From NCBI GenBank assembly GCA_017347465.1, contig AP021858.1, positions 744,001 to 808,000 on the forward strand: a DNA stretch of 64,000 bases, given 5' to 3'. Below, piece after piece: positions 52,523 through 63,960 of this stretch. Made by a program: the position numbers and the translations under genes. The first letter of the stretch is position 1. Each line of letters starts with the position of its first letter. A model generated the notes under the pieces. It was not told where the DNA came from. It saw nothing but the letters and a program-made list of their open reading frames with translations, and did no database searches. The stretch is from Candidatus Nitrosymbiomonas proteolyticus. Lineage in GTDB: Bacteria; Armatimonadota; Fimbriimonadia; Fimbriimonadales; Fimbriimonadaceae.

Positions 52523-53202
52523 GGTTCGGCATCGGGCTCGTCTCCGCTGCTCTCCTGTTCTGCGCCTCCTGCGCGAAGTTTCCAAGCTCCGGGGGGCTCC
52601 CCAACGATAAGCGCTTGGTCTTCCTCATGCAGGTCCAGGGCACGATTAACCCCAATTATGTCTATATCGTAGCTCTCAGGCCTTCCACAGAACCGAATCC
52701 GCCCGACACCGGGCCGATCCCGGTGATCGCGCCGCCCTGGGGCAACGGCTTTGTGGCGGGCAATGCGACGCACTTCGTCCGCTGGGACGTCAATCAGTCC
52801 CCTGACTACCTGCTGTACGCGTTTCAGGATCCCAACTTGCTTCAGTACTTCGCCATAGGGGTCCCGATCGTGTACGAGGACGTGTTGCCGGGGTCCAAGC
52901 GGATTCGCTTCGAAATCGACCTGAGTCAGATCATTCCCGCCGCGATGTTGGATCAGTATGAGTCTATCCAAGTGAACTTCCTCACAATGGACGTCGTGCC
53001 GCAAGGGGCGACGGGCTCGAAGCAATGGGACGCGCTTGGGAACTCGTTGGTGCCCTCCGGGATCAACCAATACGTGACGCTGTCGCTCCGGACGAGCGGT
53101 ATATATAACAATCAGACGTTTTTTGATTTAGAACCCCAGAACGACACCACCCTCCCCGACCTCGACATCGTCGATTGGTCTGTAGAAGTTCGGCTGCAAT
53201 AA
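52519..53202 (+). CDS. Lipoprotein of unknown function
   Basis: A 227-residue lipoprotein. The signal peptide ends with the lipobox FCASC (Cys about residue 18). The mature part is beta-rich with a conserved-looking NPNYVYIVALR start and FVRWDVNQSPDYLLYAF. No family is recognised. It is translationally coupled to the zinc-ribbon gene and sits directly before the GT2 gene, whose ATG follows its stop without a gap. Confidence 0.8.
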   Translation: MRFGIGLVSAALLFCASCAKFPSSGGLPNDKRLVFLMQVQGTINPNYVYIVALRPSTEPNPPDTGPIPVIAPPWGNGFVAGNATHFVRWDVNQSPDYLLYAFQDPNLLQYFAIGVPIVYEDVLPGSKRIRFEIDLSQIIPAAMLDQYESIQVNFLTMDVVPQGATGSKQWDALGNSLVPSGINQYVTLSLRTSGIYNNQTFFDLEPQNDTTLPDLDIVDWSVEVRLQ

Positions 53203-54117
53203 ATGCCCAAAGTCAGCGTACTGCTCACCTGCTACAACCACCTCGAGTTCCTCGGGCCATGTGTCGATTCGATCCGCGGTCAAACGATGGGCGACTTCGA
53301 GGTGATCGCCATCGACGACGGCTCGTCGGACGGCACGAGGGAGTGGCTTTTGTCCCAGCCCGACCTAAGGATACTCTTCAACGAATCGAACTTGGGAACC
53401 TACGCCAGCCTCAATCGGGGGCTTGCCGAGTGCGCCGGAGAATACGTCGCGATCCTTAACGACGACGACCTTTGGGCGCCGGAGAAGCTCCGAGCGCAAG
53501 TCGAACTCATGGAGAGCGATCCTTCGATCGGCCTCTGCCACACCGACGGCTGGTTCATCGACGGCCAGGGCAACCGTTTGGAAGGCTCGCCTCTCGGTTT
53601 TGAGTTCCCGAGGACGCTCAAAGGGAACGTTCTGACCGCCCTGCTCTACGCCAACAAGATCATCGCCAGCGCGGCCCTAGTTCGGCGAGAGTGCTTCGAG
53701 CGGCTCGGCGGGTTCAACGAGGAGTACTTCGGCTCCGGGGATTGGGAAATGTGGCTTCGGATCGCGGCCGCCTACCCCGTAGGGTACGTCGATCTCCCCC
53801 TGACGTTCTATCGGGTTCATGGGGCCAATGCAAGCCACAAGCTCGAGCGAATATGGCAAGACGACGAGCGACTTCGGAAGTGGATTCGGTCGCAATACGC
53901 CTCGTACGGCCAAATGGGGCTCGAGGGCCACGATCTCAGGAATGCAATGGCCCACAACGAAGCGTGTTTGGGAACCGTCTGCAAGCTCAACGGCAAGCCC
54001 GCTGAGGCGAGAAGAGCGTACGCGAGGTCGATTCGCTTGTCGCCTGGCCGTTGGAAGAGCTATGTGCGGTGGCTGGCGACCTACTTCCCCGCAGGCGTGT
54101 TTCGGAGGTTGGGATGA
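53203..54117 (+). CDS. Glycosyltransferase family 2
   Basis: A 304-residue GT-A glycosyltransferase. VLLTCYNHLEFLGPCVDSI and VIAIDDGSSDGTREWL form the nucleotide-binding start, and the metal-binding motif is ILNDDDLW near residue 85. The acceptor region is at SGDWEMWLRIA. It likely builds a surface polysaccharide or glycolipid. Its stop overlaps the cysteine desulfurase start by 4 nt (ATGA), although the two have no obvious common role. Confidence 0.93.
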   Translation: MPKVSVLLTCYNHLEFLGPCVDSIRGQTMGDFEVIAIDDGSSDGTREWLLSQPDLRILFNESNLGTYASLNRGLAECAGEYVAILNDDDLWAPEKLRAQVELMESDPSIGLCHTDGWFIDGQGNRLEGSPLGFEFPRTLKGNVLTALLYANKIIASAALVRRECFERLGGFNEEYFGSGDWEMWLRIAAAYPVGYVDLPLTFYRVHGANASHKLERIWQDDERLRKWIRSQYASYGQMGLEGHDLRNAMAHNEACLGTVCKLNGKPAEARRAYARSIRLSPGRWKSYVRWLATYFPAGVFRRLG

Positions 54118-55304
54118 GCCCTCGTGGCCCAAGGGAGCGCGCGATCTACGCCGATCATGCGGCAACGACTCCGATGAGGGAAGAGGCGCGGCAGGCGATG
54201 CTCCCTTTTTTGGGGCCGGAGTTTGGCAACCCAAGCAGCCTCCACTCGCACGGGAGGCGTGTCGCGGCCGCGCTCGACGAGGCAAGGGAGTGCGTCGCAA
54301 GCGCATTGGGGTGCGAATTCGGCGAGGTGATCTTTACATCGAGTGGCACCGAAAGCGCGAACTTGGCGATTCTGGGCCTCGCGCTGGCGAACCCGGATCC
54401 CCGACGCAATCGAGTGATTCTGGGCGCCGCGGAACACCATTGCGTGATCGAGACTCGCGGCCTACTGGAAAGGTTGGGCTACCGAGTTGAGTTCGCTGAG
54501 GTCGACCGATGGGCTCGGGTCGACTTGGAGGCTCTGGAGCCCCGCCTTGCTGAGGACGTGCTCTTGGTTGCCGCGATGCAAGCCAACAATGAGTTCGGCA
54601 CGGTTCAGGGGGTCGCCCCGATCGCCGAGAGAGCCCACGAAGCAGGTGCGACTTTCTTCTGCGATGCGGTTCAATCGTTCGGCAAGGTTCCCTTCTCAGC
54701 GAGTTCGCTGGGCGCGGACCTTCTCGCGATTTCAGCGCATAAGGTCGGCGGACCGAAGGGCGCAGCGGCACTCTATGTTCGGGCCGGGGTCCGGCTCCAG
54801 CCTCTAACGGTCGGGGGCGGACAAGAACGCGAACTTCGGGCGGGGACGCCCAACGTCGCGGGCATCGTGGGATTTGCTGCCGCGATCCGTTCGTTCGCTT
54901 CCTCTGCCCCACGCTCAGACGCTGCGAGGAGCGCGAGAGACGCCTTCGTGCGCCGGCTTCTTGAGGCGAGGCCTGACGGGCTCCGGTTCACCACCGATCA
55001 CGGCCCGGGGGTGTTGCCCGGGTTCTGCCACCTTCGCTTCGAGGGCGTCGCCGCCGAGTCCGTCCTCGTCGTCCTCGACCAGTTGGGCGTGAGCGCGGGA
55101 GCGGGCGCGGCCTGCAGTTCGGGCAGCCTCGAACCCAGCCATGTGATGCAGGCGGCCGGGTTGACCTCCGCGGAATCGAAGGAGGGCTTGAGGTTCTCGT
55201 TTGGCCACTCGAACAGCGAGCAAGACGGCGTCGAAGCGGCGGCCCGACTTGTCGAGGCCGTCGCCACCGTGCGGCGGGCGGCACGTCACTCCGTGCGGCT
55301 ATAG
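54114..55304 (+). CDS. Cysteine desulfurase (NifS/IscS-like)
   Basis: A 396-residue PLP enzyme that takes sulfur from cysteine for iron-sulfur clusters or thio-modification. YADHAATTPMREE starts the fold. The PLP lysine is in AISAHKVGGPKG near residue 207. The catalytic Cys is in the short loop AACSSGSLEPSHV, typical of the NifS/IscS group. It could also release selenium for selD, but this is speculative. The ATG at 54114 overlaps the GT2 stop; no iscU or iscR is nearby. Confidence 0.94.
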   Translation: MSPRGPRERAIYADHAATTPMREEARQAMLPFLGPEFGNPSSLHSHGRRVAAALDEARECVASALGCEFGEVIFTSSGTESANLAILGLALANPDPRRNRVILGAAEHHCVIETRGLLERLGYRVEFAEVDRWARVDLEALEPRLAEDVLLVAAMQANNEFGTVQGVAPIAERAHEAGATFFCDAVQSFGKVPFSASSLGADLLAISAHKVGGPKGAAALYVRAGVRLQPLTVGGGQERELRAGTPNVAGIVGFAAAIRSFASSAPRSDAARSARDAFVRRLLEARPDGLRFTTDHGPGVLPGFCHLRFEGVAAESVLVVLDQLGVSAGAGAACSSGSLEPSHVMQAAGLTSAESKEGLRFSFGHSNSEQDGVEAAARLVEAVATVRRAARHSVRL

Positions 55305-55305
55305 T
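55300..55305 (+). promoter_or_regulatory. -10 element (TATAGT) of the methyltransferase gene
   Basis: TATAGT overlaps the upstream stop codon and ends 5 nt before the ATG at 55311. Confidence 0.5.
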
Positions 55306-55310
55306 GGGAT

Positions 55311-56069
55311 ATGGAAGGCCCGCGCGGCCAGCTTTACGACTTGGCGGCGCTCTTCGACGACGACTACGCCTACTTTCATTCGGCGCTGTTCACGAATGAC
55401 ATCTCCGACGCCCATGCTGCAATGCTGTGGGACCTGCTGGCGATCGATTACGGGATGTCCGTTCTGGATGTCGGGTGTGGTGAGGGCCGCCTTTCGAACC
55501 GGCTCGCCGAAGCGGGATGCGTCGTAACGGGAATCGACCTCAGCCCCACGCTCGTCGATTTAGCCTGCCGCGACGCCTCGGAACGGGGGTTCGAGGTCCG
55601 GTACATTCTGGGCGACGTCCGCGACTTGGCGTGGGAGGGCGAGTTCGACAGGGCTTTCTTGTGGTTCAACACCTTCGGCCACTTCGAAGAGGAGTGCAAC
55701 AAGGAGATCCTCGCGAAGTGCTTTCGGCTGCTCAAGCCCGGAGGGATCCTCCTTCTCGACCTGACCAACCGGGCTCGCCACATCGCCGAATCGAAGCGAG
55801 CGTATGAGTTTGCGATTGGCGAGGACTTCCTGCGCGATGAGTTCGTTTCCGAATGGGACGATCCGGTCCAGGTGGTCGTCCGCACGCTCGTACGTGGGGG
55901 CTCTCGAAGGTCGTTGACGTTTCGCTACCGCATGTTTGAGCCTGATGAGATCATGGAAGCGATGCGGACGGCGGGTTTTGCGGAGGTGTCGGTTCGCGAT
56001 GTGGACGGCGGCCCGTTCGGACCCGATTCGAAGCGCATGGAAGTTCTGGGATTCAAGTCGCCTGAGTAG
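55311..56069 (+). CDS. Class I SAM-dependent methyltransferase
   Basis: A 252-residue Rossmann-fold methyltransferase. Motif I is VLDVGCGEGRLSNRLAEAG near residue 46, motif II is GIDLS, and motif IV is the FLWFNTFGHF strand. The C-terminal part (FRYRMFEPDEIMEAM) matches small-molecule methyltransferases. Substrate unknown. It follows the cysteine desulfurase by 6 nt and has its own -10 element. Confidence 0.92.
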   Translation: MEGPRGQLYDLAALFDDDYAYFHSALFTNDISDAHAAMLWDLLAIDYGMSVLDVGCGEGRLSNRLAEAGCVVTGIDLSPTLVDLACRDASERGFEVRYILGDVRDLAWEGEFDRAFLWFNTFGHFEEECNKEILAKCFRLLKPGGILLLDLTNRARHIAESKRAYEFAIGEDFLRDEFVSEWDDPVQVVVRTLVRGGSRRSLTFRYRMFEPDEIMEAMRTAGFAEVSVRDVDGGPFGPDSKRMEVLGFKSPE

Positions 56070-56087
56070 CCGGGCCTGCGGCTCCGG

Positions 56088-56093
56088 TAGTCT
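56088..56093 (+). promoter_or_regulatory. -10 element (TAGTCT) of hslU
   Basis: TAGTCT ends 9 nt before the ATG at 56103. A weak AGAGGGAG also lies in the gap, so either mode of initiation is possible. Confidence 0.35.
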
Positions 56094-56102
56094 AGAGGGA
56101 GC

Positions 56103-57560
<1,458 letters not shown>

Positions 57561-57607
57561 GGCGTCTCGTCAAGGAGCGAAGGCCGGGCGCCCGCAAAAT
57601 TTCGAGG

Positions 57608-57613
57608 GATAAT
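57608..57613 (+). promoter_or_regulatory. -10-like element (GATAAT) of the secreted protein gene at 57.6 kb
   Basis: GATAAT ends 5 nt before the ATG at 57619, with no Shine-Dalgarno. Confidence 0.5.
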
Positions 57614-57618
57614 GGACT

Positions 57619-59055
57619 ATGCGTTGCTGGATGTCGCGGATCGGATGGAGTGGCGCGGCCTTCGTGGGGCTGCTTGCCATCGGCGCAACCCCGCAGGAGC
57701 CTCTTCAGGAACCCCTCTTTACCCGTGACGAGCGGCTGAAGGTCTTGGAGTACTGGGCGAATCCGGAGAGGTACGCGTCGTCCCTTCCTTCCAACGCCTC
57801 GAAGGTGGGCGTGTGGCAGGTTAGGCTCAGCGAGAAGGCGTCCAAGTGGCTCTGGGATTACCGCAAGGCATTGAATCTCCCCAAGATTCCTCCCGGTGAG
57901 GTTCCGCCGCCCCTAACGCCCGAACAGCAGGGTTGGGAGAACTGGATCGACGCCCGCGTGGCGTGGGATCGCTGGCAAGCGGGCAAGACTTCCGAGGAGC
58001 GCAACGCTCAACGGCAGGGCCGGAAGCCCGCGTTTGACGAGCCTCAGCCACCGAATCCGGGTCCGATCCCCGCTGCGCTCTTCGATCTGGCTGGCGAGCC
58101 GCCTGCATTCGCCGACGTCGTCAGCCCCTCGGCCCACAGAATTCGCTTCGACGACGGCGTACAGATCGACTATGTGGATAACCCCAACATGCGCCCACGG
58201 TACGCCTACTACAGATTCCCCCAAGGAGTGATGCATGCGGGAAACCGGGTCCGGGATATGGCTCCCGCCGAGCTTGAGCGCTTGTTTGAAGAAGCGGGAG
58301 TGACGGCTTCGGAGCGGCGCGTGATGGCGGTCGTCTCGCTGCTCGAAGGGGGGTTCGAGTCGGTCAACACGTACGACACCGGTTTCGTGTCCGTTGGATT
58401 CATTCAGTTCGCTTGTCTGAGCGGAGGCGCCGGGTCGCTGGGTCAGGTGCTCCTCAAGCTCAAGTCGGAAAAACCAGACGAGTTTCAGACGCACTTTCGC
58501 AGGTTGGGAATCGACGTGACGCCCTCGGGCCAACTCGCAGCGATCAGTTTGTTGAACGGTGAAGAACTGTGGGGTCCGCGAGCGGCGCAAGCGATCATCG
58601 ACGACAAGCGCCTGATCGCCGTATTTCAGCGGGCGGGTCAGGTGAGCCGCGCTTTTCGCGTGGCCCAAATCGCCGTGGCGAAGGAGCAGTACTACCCGGC
58701 AAACGACGCGGTTTCCGTAACGCTGTCAGATGGCCGGTCGCTCTCGGGCATAGTTTCGGATTTCATCAAGAGCGAGTCGGCGATGGCGATTCTCATGGAC
58801 CGCAAGGTGAACACCGGCAAGCTCGATCCCTTGGCCGAGGTGATCGCTTTCTGTGCGGAGGAGTGCAACGCTAAGGAGTTGAAGGACCTCAGCCGGTATG
58901 AGCGGGACATCGCGGCTGCGCTCAAGTATCGCAAGGACTACCTTCTCGACGCTTCGCTGACGCAACCGGGACCGGCGGTGGATGCTCGCCGAAACTTAGT
59001 CGAGATGTCGCGCAAAGGGTCTCGCGCTGGACGCACCCCACCTCCCGTTCCCTAA
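57619..59055 (+). CDS. Secreted protein, possible lysozyme-like domain
   Basis: A 478-residue protein with a signal peptide (residues about 1-23) and a Pro-rich region near 105-150. The central segment VVSLLEGGFESVNTYDTGFVS followed by VGFIQFACLSGG resembles the E-containing active-site region of goose-type or phage-like lysozymes (Glu, then a Y-D turn and a GFIQF strand). A peptidoglycan or other glycan target is possible but not proven. The C-terminal half is helical. No partner gene points to its role. Confidence 0.65.
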   Translation: MRCWMSRIGWSGAAFVGLLAIGATPQEPLQEPLFTRDERLKVLEYWANPERYASSLPSNASKVGVWQVRLSEKASKWLWDYRKALNLPKIPPGEVPPPLTPEQQGWENWIDARVAWDRWQAGKTSEERNAQRQGRKPAFDEPQPPNPGPIPAALFDLAGEPPAFADVVSPSAHRIRFDDGVQIDYVDNPNMRPRYAYYRFPQGVMHAGNRVRDMAPAELERLFEEAGVTASERRVMAVVSLLEGGFESVNTYDTGFVSVGFIQFACLSGGAGSLGQVLLKLKSEKPDEFQTHFRRLGIDVTPSGQLAAISLLNGEELWGPRAAQAIIDDKRLIAVFQRAGQVSRAFRVAQIAVAKEQYYPANDAVSVTLSDGRSLSGIVSDFIKSESAMAILMDRKVNTGKLDPLAEVIAFCAEECNAKELKDLSRYERDIAAALKYRKDYLLDASLTQPGPAVDARRNLVEMSRKGSRAGRTPPPVP

Positions 59056-59082
59056 AACCCAATGCCGCCCAGCGATCCGCTG

Positions 59083-59088
59083 TAGAAT
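59083..59088 (+). promoter_or_regulatory. -10 element (TAGAAT) of the transporter fusion gene
   Basis: TAGAAT ends 10 nt before the ATG at 59099. An earlier ATG at 59087 lies inside it and is therefore a poor start. Confidence 0.45.
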
Positions 59089-59098
59089 GGGTGCGGCG

Positions 59099-61528
59099 AT
59101 GGTCTGGCGGCTGACCCTTTGGGGAACGATCGGGGCTCTCTTCTGCGCCACCGTTGGTGCGTGGGGCAGCGACCCTGTCGAACTCCACGTGTGGGGGCAG
59201 GGCTTCGGGCCGGAGACCAAGGGTCTGGAGGCTGCGGTTCGAGAGTTTGAGCGCCGCAATCCTGACGTGAGGGTGCGGATGCTCAGCATGGGCGCCGGAG
59301 CGATGAACCCGCAGAAGCTCATGACGAGCATCGTAGGCAAGGCGCCGCCCGACGTGATTCGCCAGGATCGCTTCACCATCGGCGACTGGGCCAGCCGAGG
59401 CGCGTTCCTGGACCTCTCACCCTACATCGAGCGGGACATAGAAACCGATCCCCTTTCCCCTCGGCCGGAGCAGTACTACCCGGAGACGTGGGCCGAAGTG
59501 AGCTACCGCAAAGGCGTTTTCGCGATCCCGACCTCCTTCGACAACCGGGCGCTCTACTGGAACAAGAACATCTTCCGCGAGAACGCAGCCGCCCTTCGCA
59601 AGGCTGGGCTCGGCCCCAGTCGCCCGCCTCGAACTTGGGAGGAGCTTCTGGCCTACAGCAAGGTCCTCACCCAGCACAACGCCGACGGGACGCTGCGCCA
59701 AGCGGGCTTTCTCCCGAACTTCGGCAACTCGTGGCTCTATCTTTATGCCTTCCAACAAGGCGCCGAGTTCATGAGCCCTGACGGGCGGACGTGTACCCTC
59801 TTCACTCCCGAATCCGCGAAAGCACTTCAGTTCATGGTCGAGGGGTATGAGGTCGTGGGCGGCTATGAGAAGGCGCTCAGCTTCCAGTCAGGATTTCAGT
59901 CCAACATGAACGATCCCTTTATCGTCGGCAAAGTCGCGATGAAGATCGACGGCGACTGGATTCTCGCCAACCTCGCGCGCTACGGCCCGCAACTGGATTT
60001 TGGGGTAGCCCCTCCCCCGGTTCCGGAAGACAGGTACCGATTGCAGGGCGAATTCGCGGGCGAAACCGAACGATTCGTCACGTGGAGCGGCGGGTTTTCG
60101 CTCGCCATCCCAGAAGGGGCCCGCCATCCCGAGCAGGCTTGGCGATTCGTGAAATGGATGACCAGCTTGGAGGGCAGGCTTCTCGAAGCCGAGGCCCAGA
60201 GGGATTGGGAGGAAAAACGCGGACGGCTTTCGATCCCGCGACAGAACGCCCATCGGGAGGCCAACGAGATCATTTTCCTCCAGCTCAAGCCCAAGCAAGC
60301 CAAGTTCGCCGACGCCCTGCAAGTTCATGTCGATCTCGCCCCCGCGGCGAAGATTCGGCCTGTGACCTTCGTCGGCCAGATTCTCTGGGACGAGCACGTC
60401 CGTGCGACTGAACGAGCTTGCCTGAAGCTCTCGCCCCCCGAACGCGCCCTGAAGGCGGGCCAGGCGGTCGTTCAGAGGGAGATCGACGAGTTCTTTCGCA
60501 TGGAGCAATACCCGCCCGCCAGTCCGTTCGTACTGGTCGGATTCGGGGTGTTCCTTGGGGGCGCAGCGGTGGCTTGGTTTGTCGTCCGAACGCGAAGGGA
60601 GCGGGTGGGCCGACTCTCGCGGCAAAGCGCAAGATGGGGCTACCTACTGATCTCCCCTTGGCTTGTGGGCTTTGGCATCCTGACGCTTGGGCCCATGATC
60701 GCCTCCCTCGTTCTTAGTTTTACGCACTACCCGGTTTTGAGCGAACCCAGGTGGGTGGGGACCGATAACTTCGCGGACCTGTTTACGGCGGATTGGCCCA
60801 ACGTGAAGAAGTCGCTGGCGAACGCGGCGTACTTGGCGGGGGTCGGGGTGCCTCTCAGTCTTCTGACCGGCCTTTCCATCGCTCTGCTGCTCAACTCCGC
60901 TGTGCGCGGCCTCCGTTACTACAGGACCTTCTTCTATATGCCGGCCATCGTCCCCACGATCGCCAGCGCGGTCCTTTGGGCATGGCTTCTTTCGGGCGAC
61001 CCCAATAAAGGACTCATCAACGCCGTATGGCTCGCGACGGTTTCGGAGTGGTTCGGGACTCCCGTTCCCGGATGGATCAACGCTGAGGCATGGGCCAAGC
61101 CCGCTCTGATCCTGATGGGAGTTTGGGGCGCGGGGAGCGGGATGATCCTGTGGCTGGCGGGGTTGAAGGGAATCCCTACCTCGCTCTACGAGGCGGCTGC
61201 GATCGACGGAGCGAACCCCCGGCAGCAGTTCTGGACTGTGACCCTCCCCCAGCTTAGCCCGATCATTTTCTTCAACCTCGTGATGGGGATCATCGGCTCG
61301 CTGCAAGAGTTCGACCGAGTCTACGTGATGAGAACCCCCGACGGGACCCCTGGCCCCGCTGATTCTCTTCTCGTGCCGGTGTACCACCTGTTCGTCAACG
61401 GTTTCTCTTACTTCAAGATGGGCTACGCAAGCGCTTTCGCGTGGCTGCTGTTTGCGATCATCCTGATCCTGACGGCGATTCAACTCAAGCTTGCCCCGAA
61501 GTGGGTCCACTACGAGGCCGAGAACTGA
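59099..61528 (+). CDS. Fused sugar-type solute-binding protein and ABC permease
   Basis: An 809-residue natural fusion. Residues 1-20 are a signal sequence. Residues 25-470 are a family 1 solute-binding protein (VELHVWGQG, IPTSFDNRALYWNKN, WRFVKWMTS). A membrane helix near 485-505 then leads into a MalF/UgpA-type permease with about six helices. The permease has the ATPase-coupling EAA motif YEAAAIDGANPRQQFWTVTL near 705. The binding domain is thus tethered to the pore from outside. No second permease (MalG-type) and no ATPase gene follow; atpD is next. Confidence 0.93.
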   Translation: MVWRLTLWGTIGALFCATVGAWGSDPVELHVWGQGFGPETKGLEAAVREFERRNPDVRVRMLSMGAGAMNPQKLMTSIVGKAPPDVIRQDRFTIGDWASRGAFLDLSPYIERDIETDPLSPRPEQYYPETWAEVSYRKGVFAIPTSFDNRALYWNKNIFRENAAALRKAGLGPSRPPRTWEELLAYSKVLTQHNADGTLRQAGFLPNFGNSWLYLYAFQQGAEFMSPDGRTCTLFTPESAKALQFMVEGYEVVGGYEKALSFQSGFQSNMNDPFIVGKVAMKIDGDWILANLARYGPQLDFGVAPPPVPEDRYRLQGEFAGETERFVTWSGGFSLAIPEGARHPEQAWRFVKWMTSLEGRLLEAEAQRDWEEKRGRLSIPRQNAHREANEIIFLQLKPKQAKFADALQVHVDLAPAAKIRPVTFVGQILWDEHVRATERACLKLSPPERALKAGQAVVQREIDEFFRMEQYPPASPFVLVGFGVFLGGAAVAWFVVRTRRERVGRLSRQSARWGYLLISPWLVGFGILTLGPMIASLVLSFTHYPVLSEPRWVGTDNFADLFTADWPNVKKSLANAAYLAGVGVPLSLLTGLSIALLLNSAVRGLRYYRTFFYMPAIVPTIASAVLWAWLLSGDPNKGLINAVWLATVSEWFGTPVPGWINAEAWAKPALILMGVWGAGSGMILWLAGLKGIPTSLYEAAAIDGANPRQQFWTVTLPQLSPIIFFNLVMGIIGSLQEFDRVYVMRTPDGTPGPADSLLVPVYHLFVNGFSYFKMGYASAFAWLLFAIILILTAIQLKLAPKWVHYEAEN

Positions 61529-61555
61529 GCCACAACACCGCTCCCAACCGCAAGG

Positions 61556-63069
<1,514 letters not shown>

Positions 63070-63417
63070 AAAGGGGGGCGAGCACCCATTTAGGGTTCGG
63101 CTCTCGCTCGACGAGATGTTGTTTGCACCAGTCTGGGTCGGGAACTGGGATGCACCTGTCATAATAGGGGTGTTGAGTTCAAATCGGACCCTCGGTCTTG
63201 GAAGAAGCGTAGACGTCTATTTGGGTCGCTGGGAACTCTGGGGCGCCTGGTGCGATTGCTCTGGGACGGGCGAACAAGGAAAGTCGGATGTACGCCCTTG
63301 AAGCGGGGCAAGAGGTTTTGGCCGTGCGGCCCGAAATGGCGCTTCTGGGGATATTGAACGGCGCAACCGACGAATCGTCATAGCCATGATCTTTGGAACC
63401 TCTCAGGAAATCGGACA
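63070..63417. other. 348-nt region without a convincing gene
   Basis: I see no clear coding sequence here. CATAAT at 63160-63165 could be a promoter; it is followed 7 nt later by a TTG that could open a 42-codon frame (63173-63301), which is not well supported. Weak inverted repeats (CGAGC/GCTCG near 63080-63112) lie after atpD but have no T-run. Confidence 0.5.
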
Positions 63418-63957
63418 ATGTCACGCGACTGGTCGAAATTAGACGAACTGATCTTGTATGTCGCGCAACGATGCGCAGGGGACTCTCGCTTTGGGAAGAT
63501 CAAGCTCAATAAGATTCTTTTCTACGCTGACTTCAAGGCCTTTCTGAAAACCGGGAAGTCGATTACCGGGGAGAACTATGTCAAGCAGCCGTTCGGACCG
63601 GTGCCTTGCCATCTCGAAAAGCGGCTCAAGCACCTCAAGGGTAAGGACCTTGAGGTTGTTGAGACTGAGTTTTTTCGTAGGCGACAGCAACGCGTGGTTC
63701 CCAAACGCGAAGCGCGGCTCGACAAGTTTTCGGGAGAGGAGATTGCGATCGTAGACGACGTCATCCGCCAGTCGGCCAATTACACCGGATCCGATATCAG
63801 CGAGTTGTCCCATCGCTTCTCGGCTTGGCGAGTAGCGGAGATTGGAGAAGAGATTCCGTATGAGGCTGCCCTTGTCCAGACTGGGGAGAGGACGAGGGAG
63901 AAGCTCCAAGTCGCAGAGACGCTCTTGAAACGAGCGCGCGATGCGAGGTCGAAGTAG
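63418..63957 (+). CDS. Panacea-domain (SocA/DUF4065) antitoxin-like protein
   Basis: A 179-residue protein. Residues about 10-100 match the Panacea domain: KIKLNKILFYADFKAFLKTG, SITGENYVKQPFGPVP and LSHRFSAW near the end of the domain. Panacea proteins act as antitoxins against many different toxin types and are coded in two-gene operons. AGGA lies 9 nt before the ATG. The base composition is less GC-rich than the surrounding genes, a sign of transfer. The next gene begins only 3 nt after the stop. Confidence 0.85.
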   Translation: MSRDWSKLDELILYVAQRCAGDSRFGKIKLNKILFYADFKAFLKTGKSITGENYVKQPFGPVPCHLEKRLKHLKGKDLEVVETEFFRRRQQRVVPKREARLDKFSGEEIAIVDDVIRQSANYTGSDISELSHRFSAWRVAEIGEEIPYEAALVQTGERTREKLQVAETLLKRARDARSK

Positions 63958-63960
63958 CTG

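Noticed and set aside
63070-63120. Rho-independent terminator after atpD
   Set aside because: The CGAGC/GCTCG pairing is short with a 19-nt or longer loop and no T-run.
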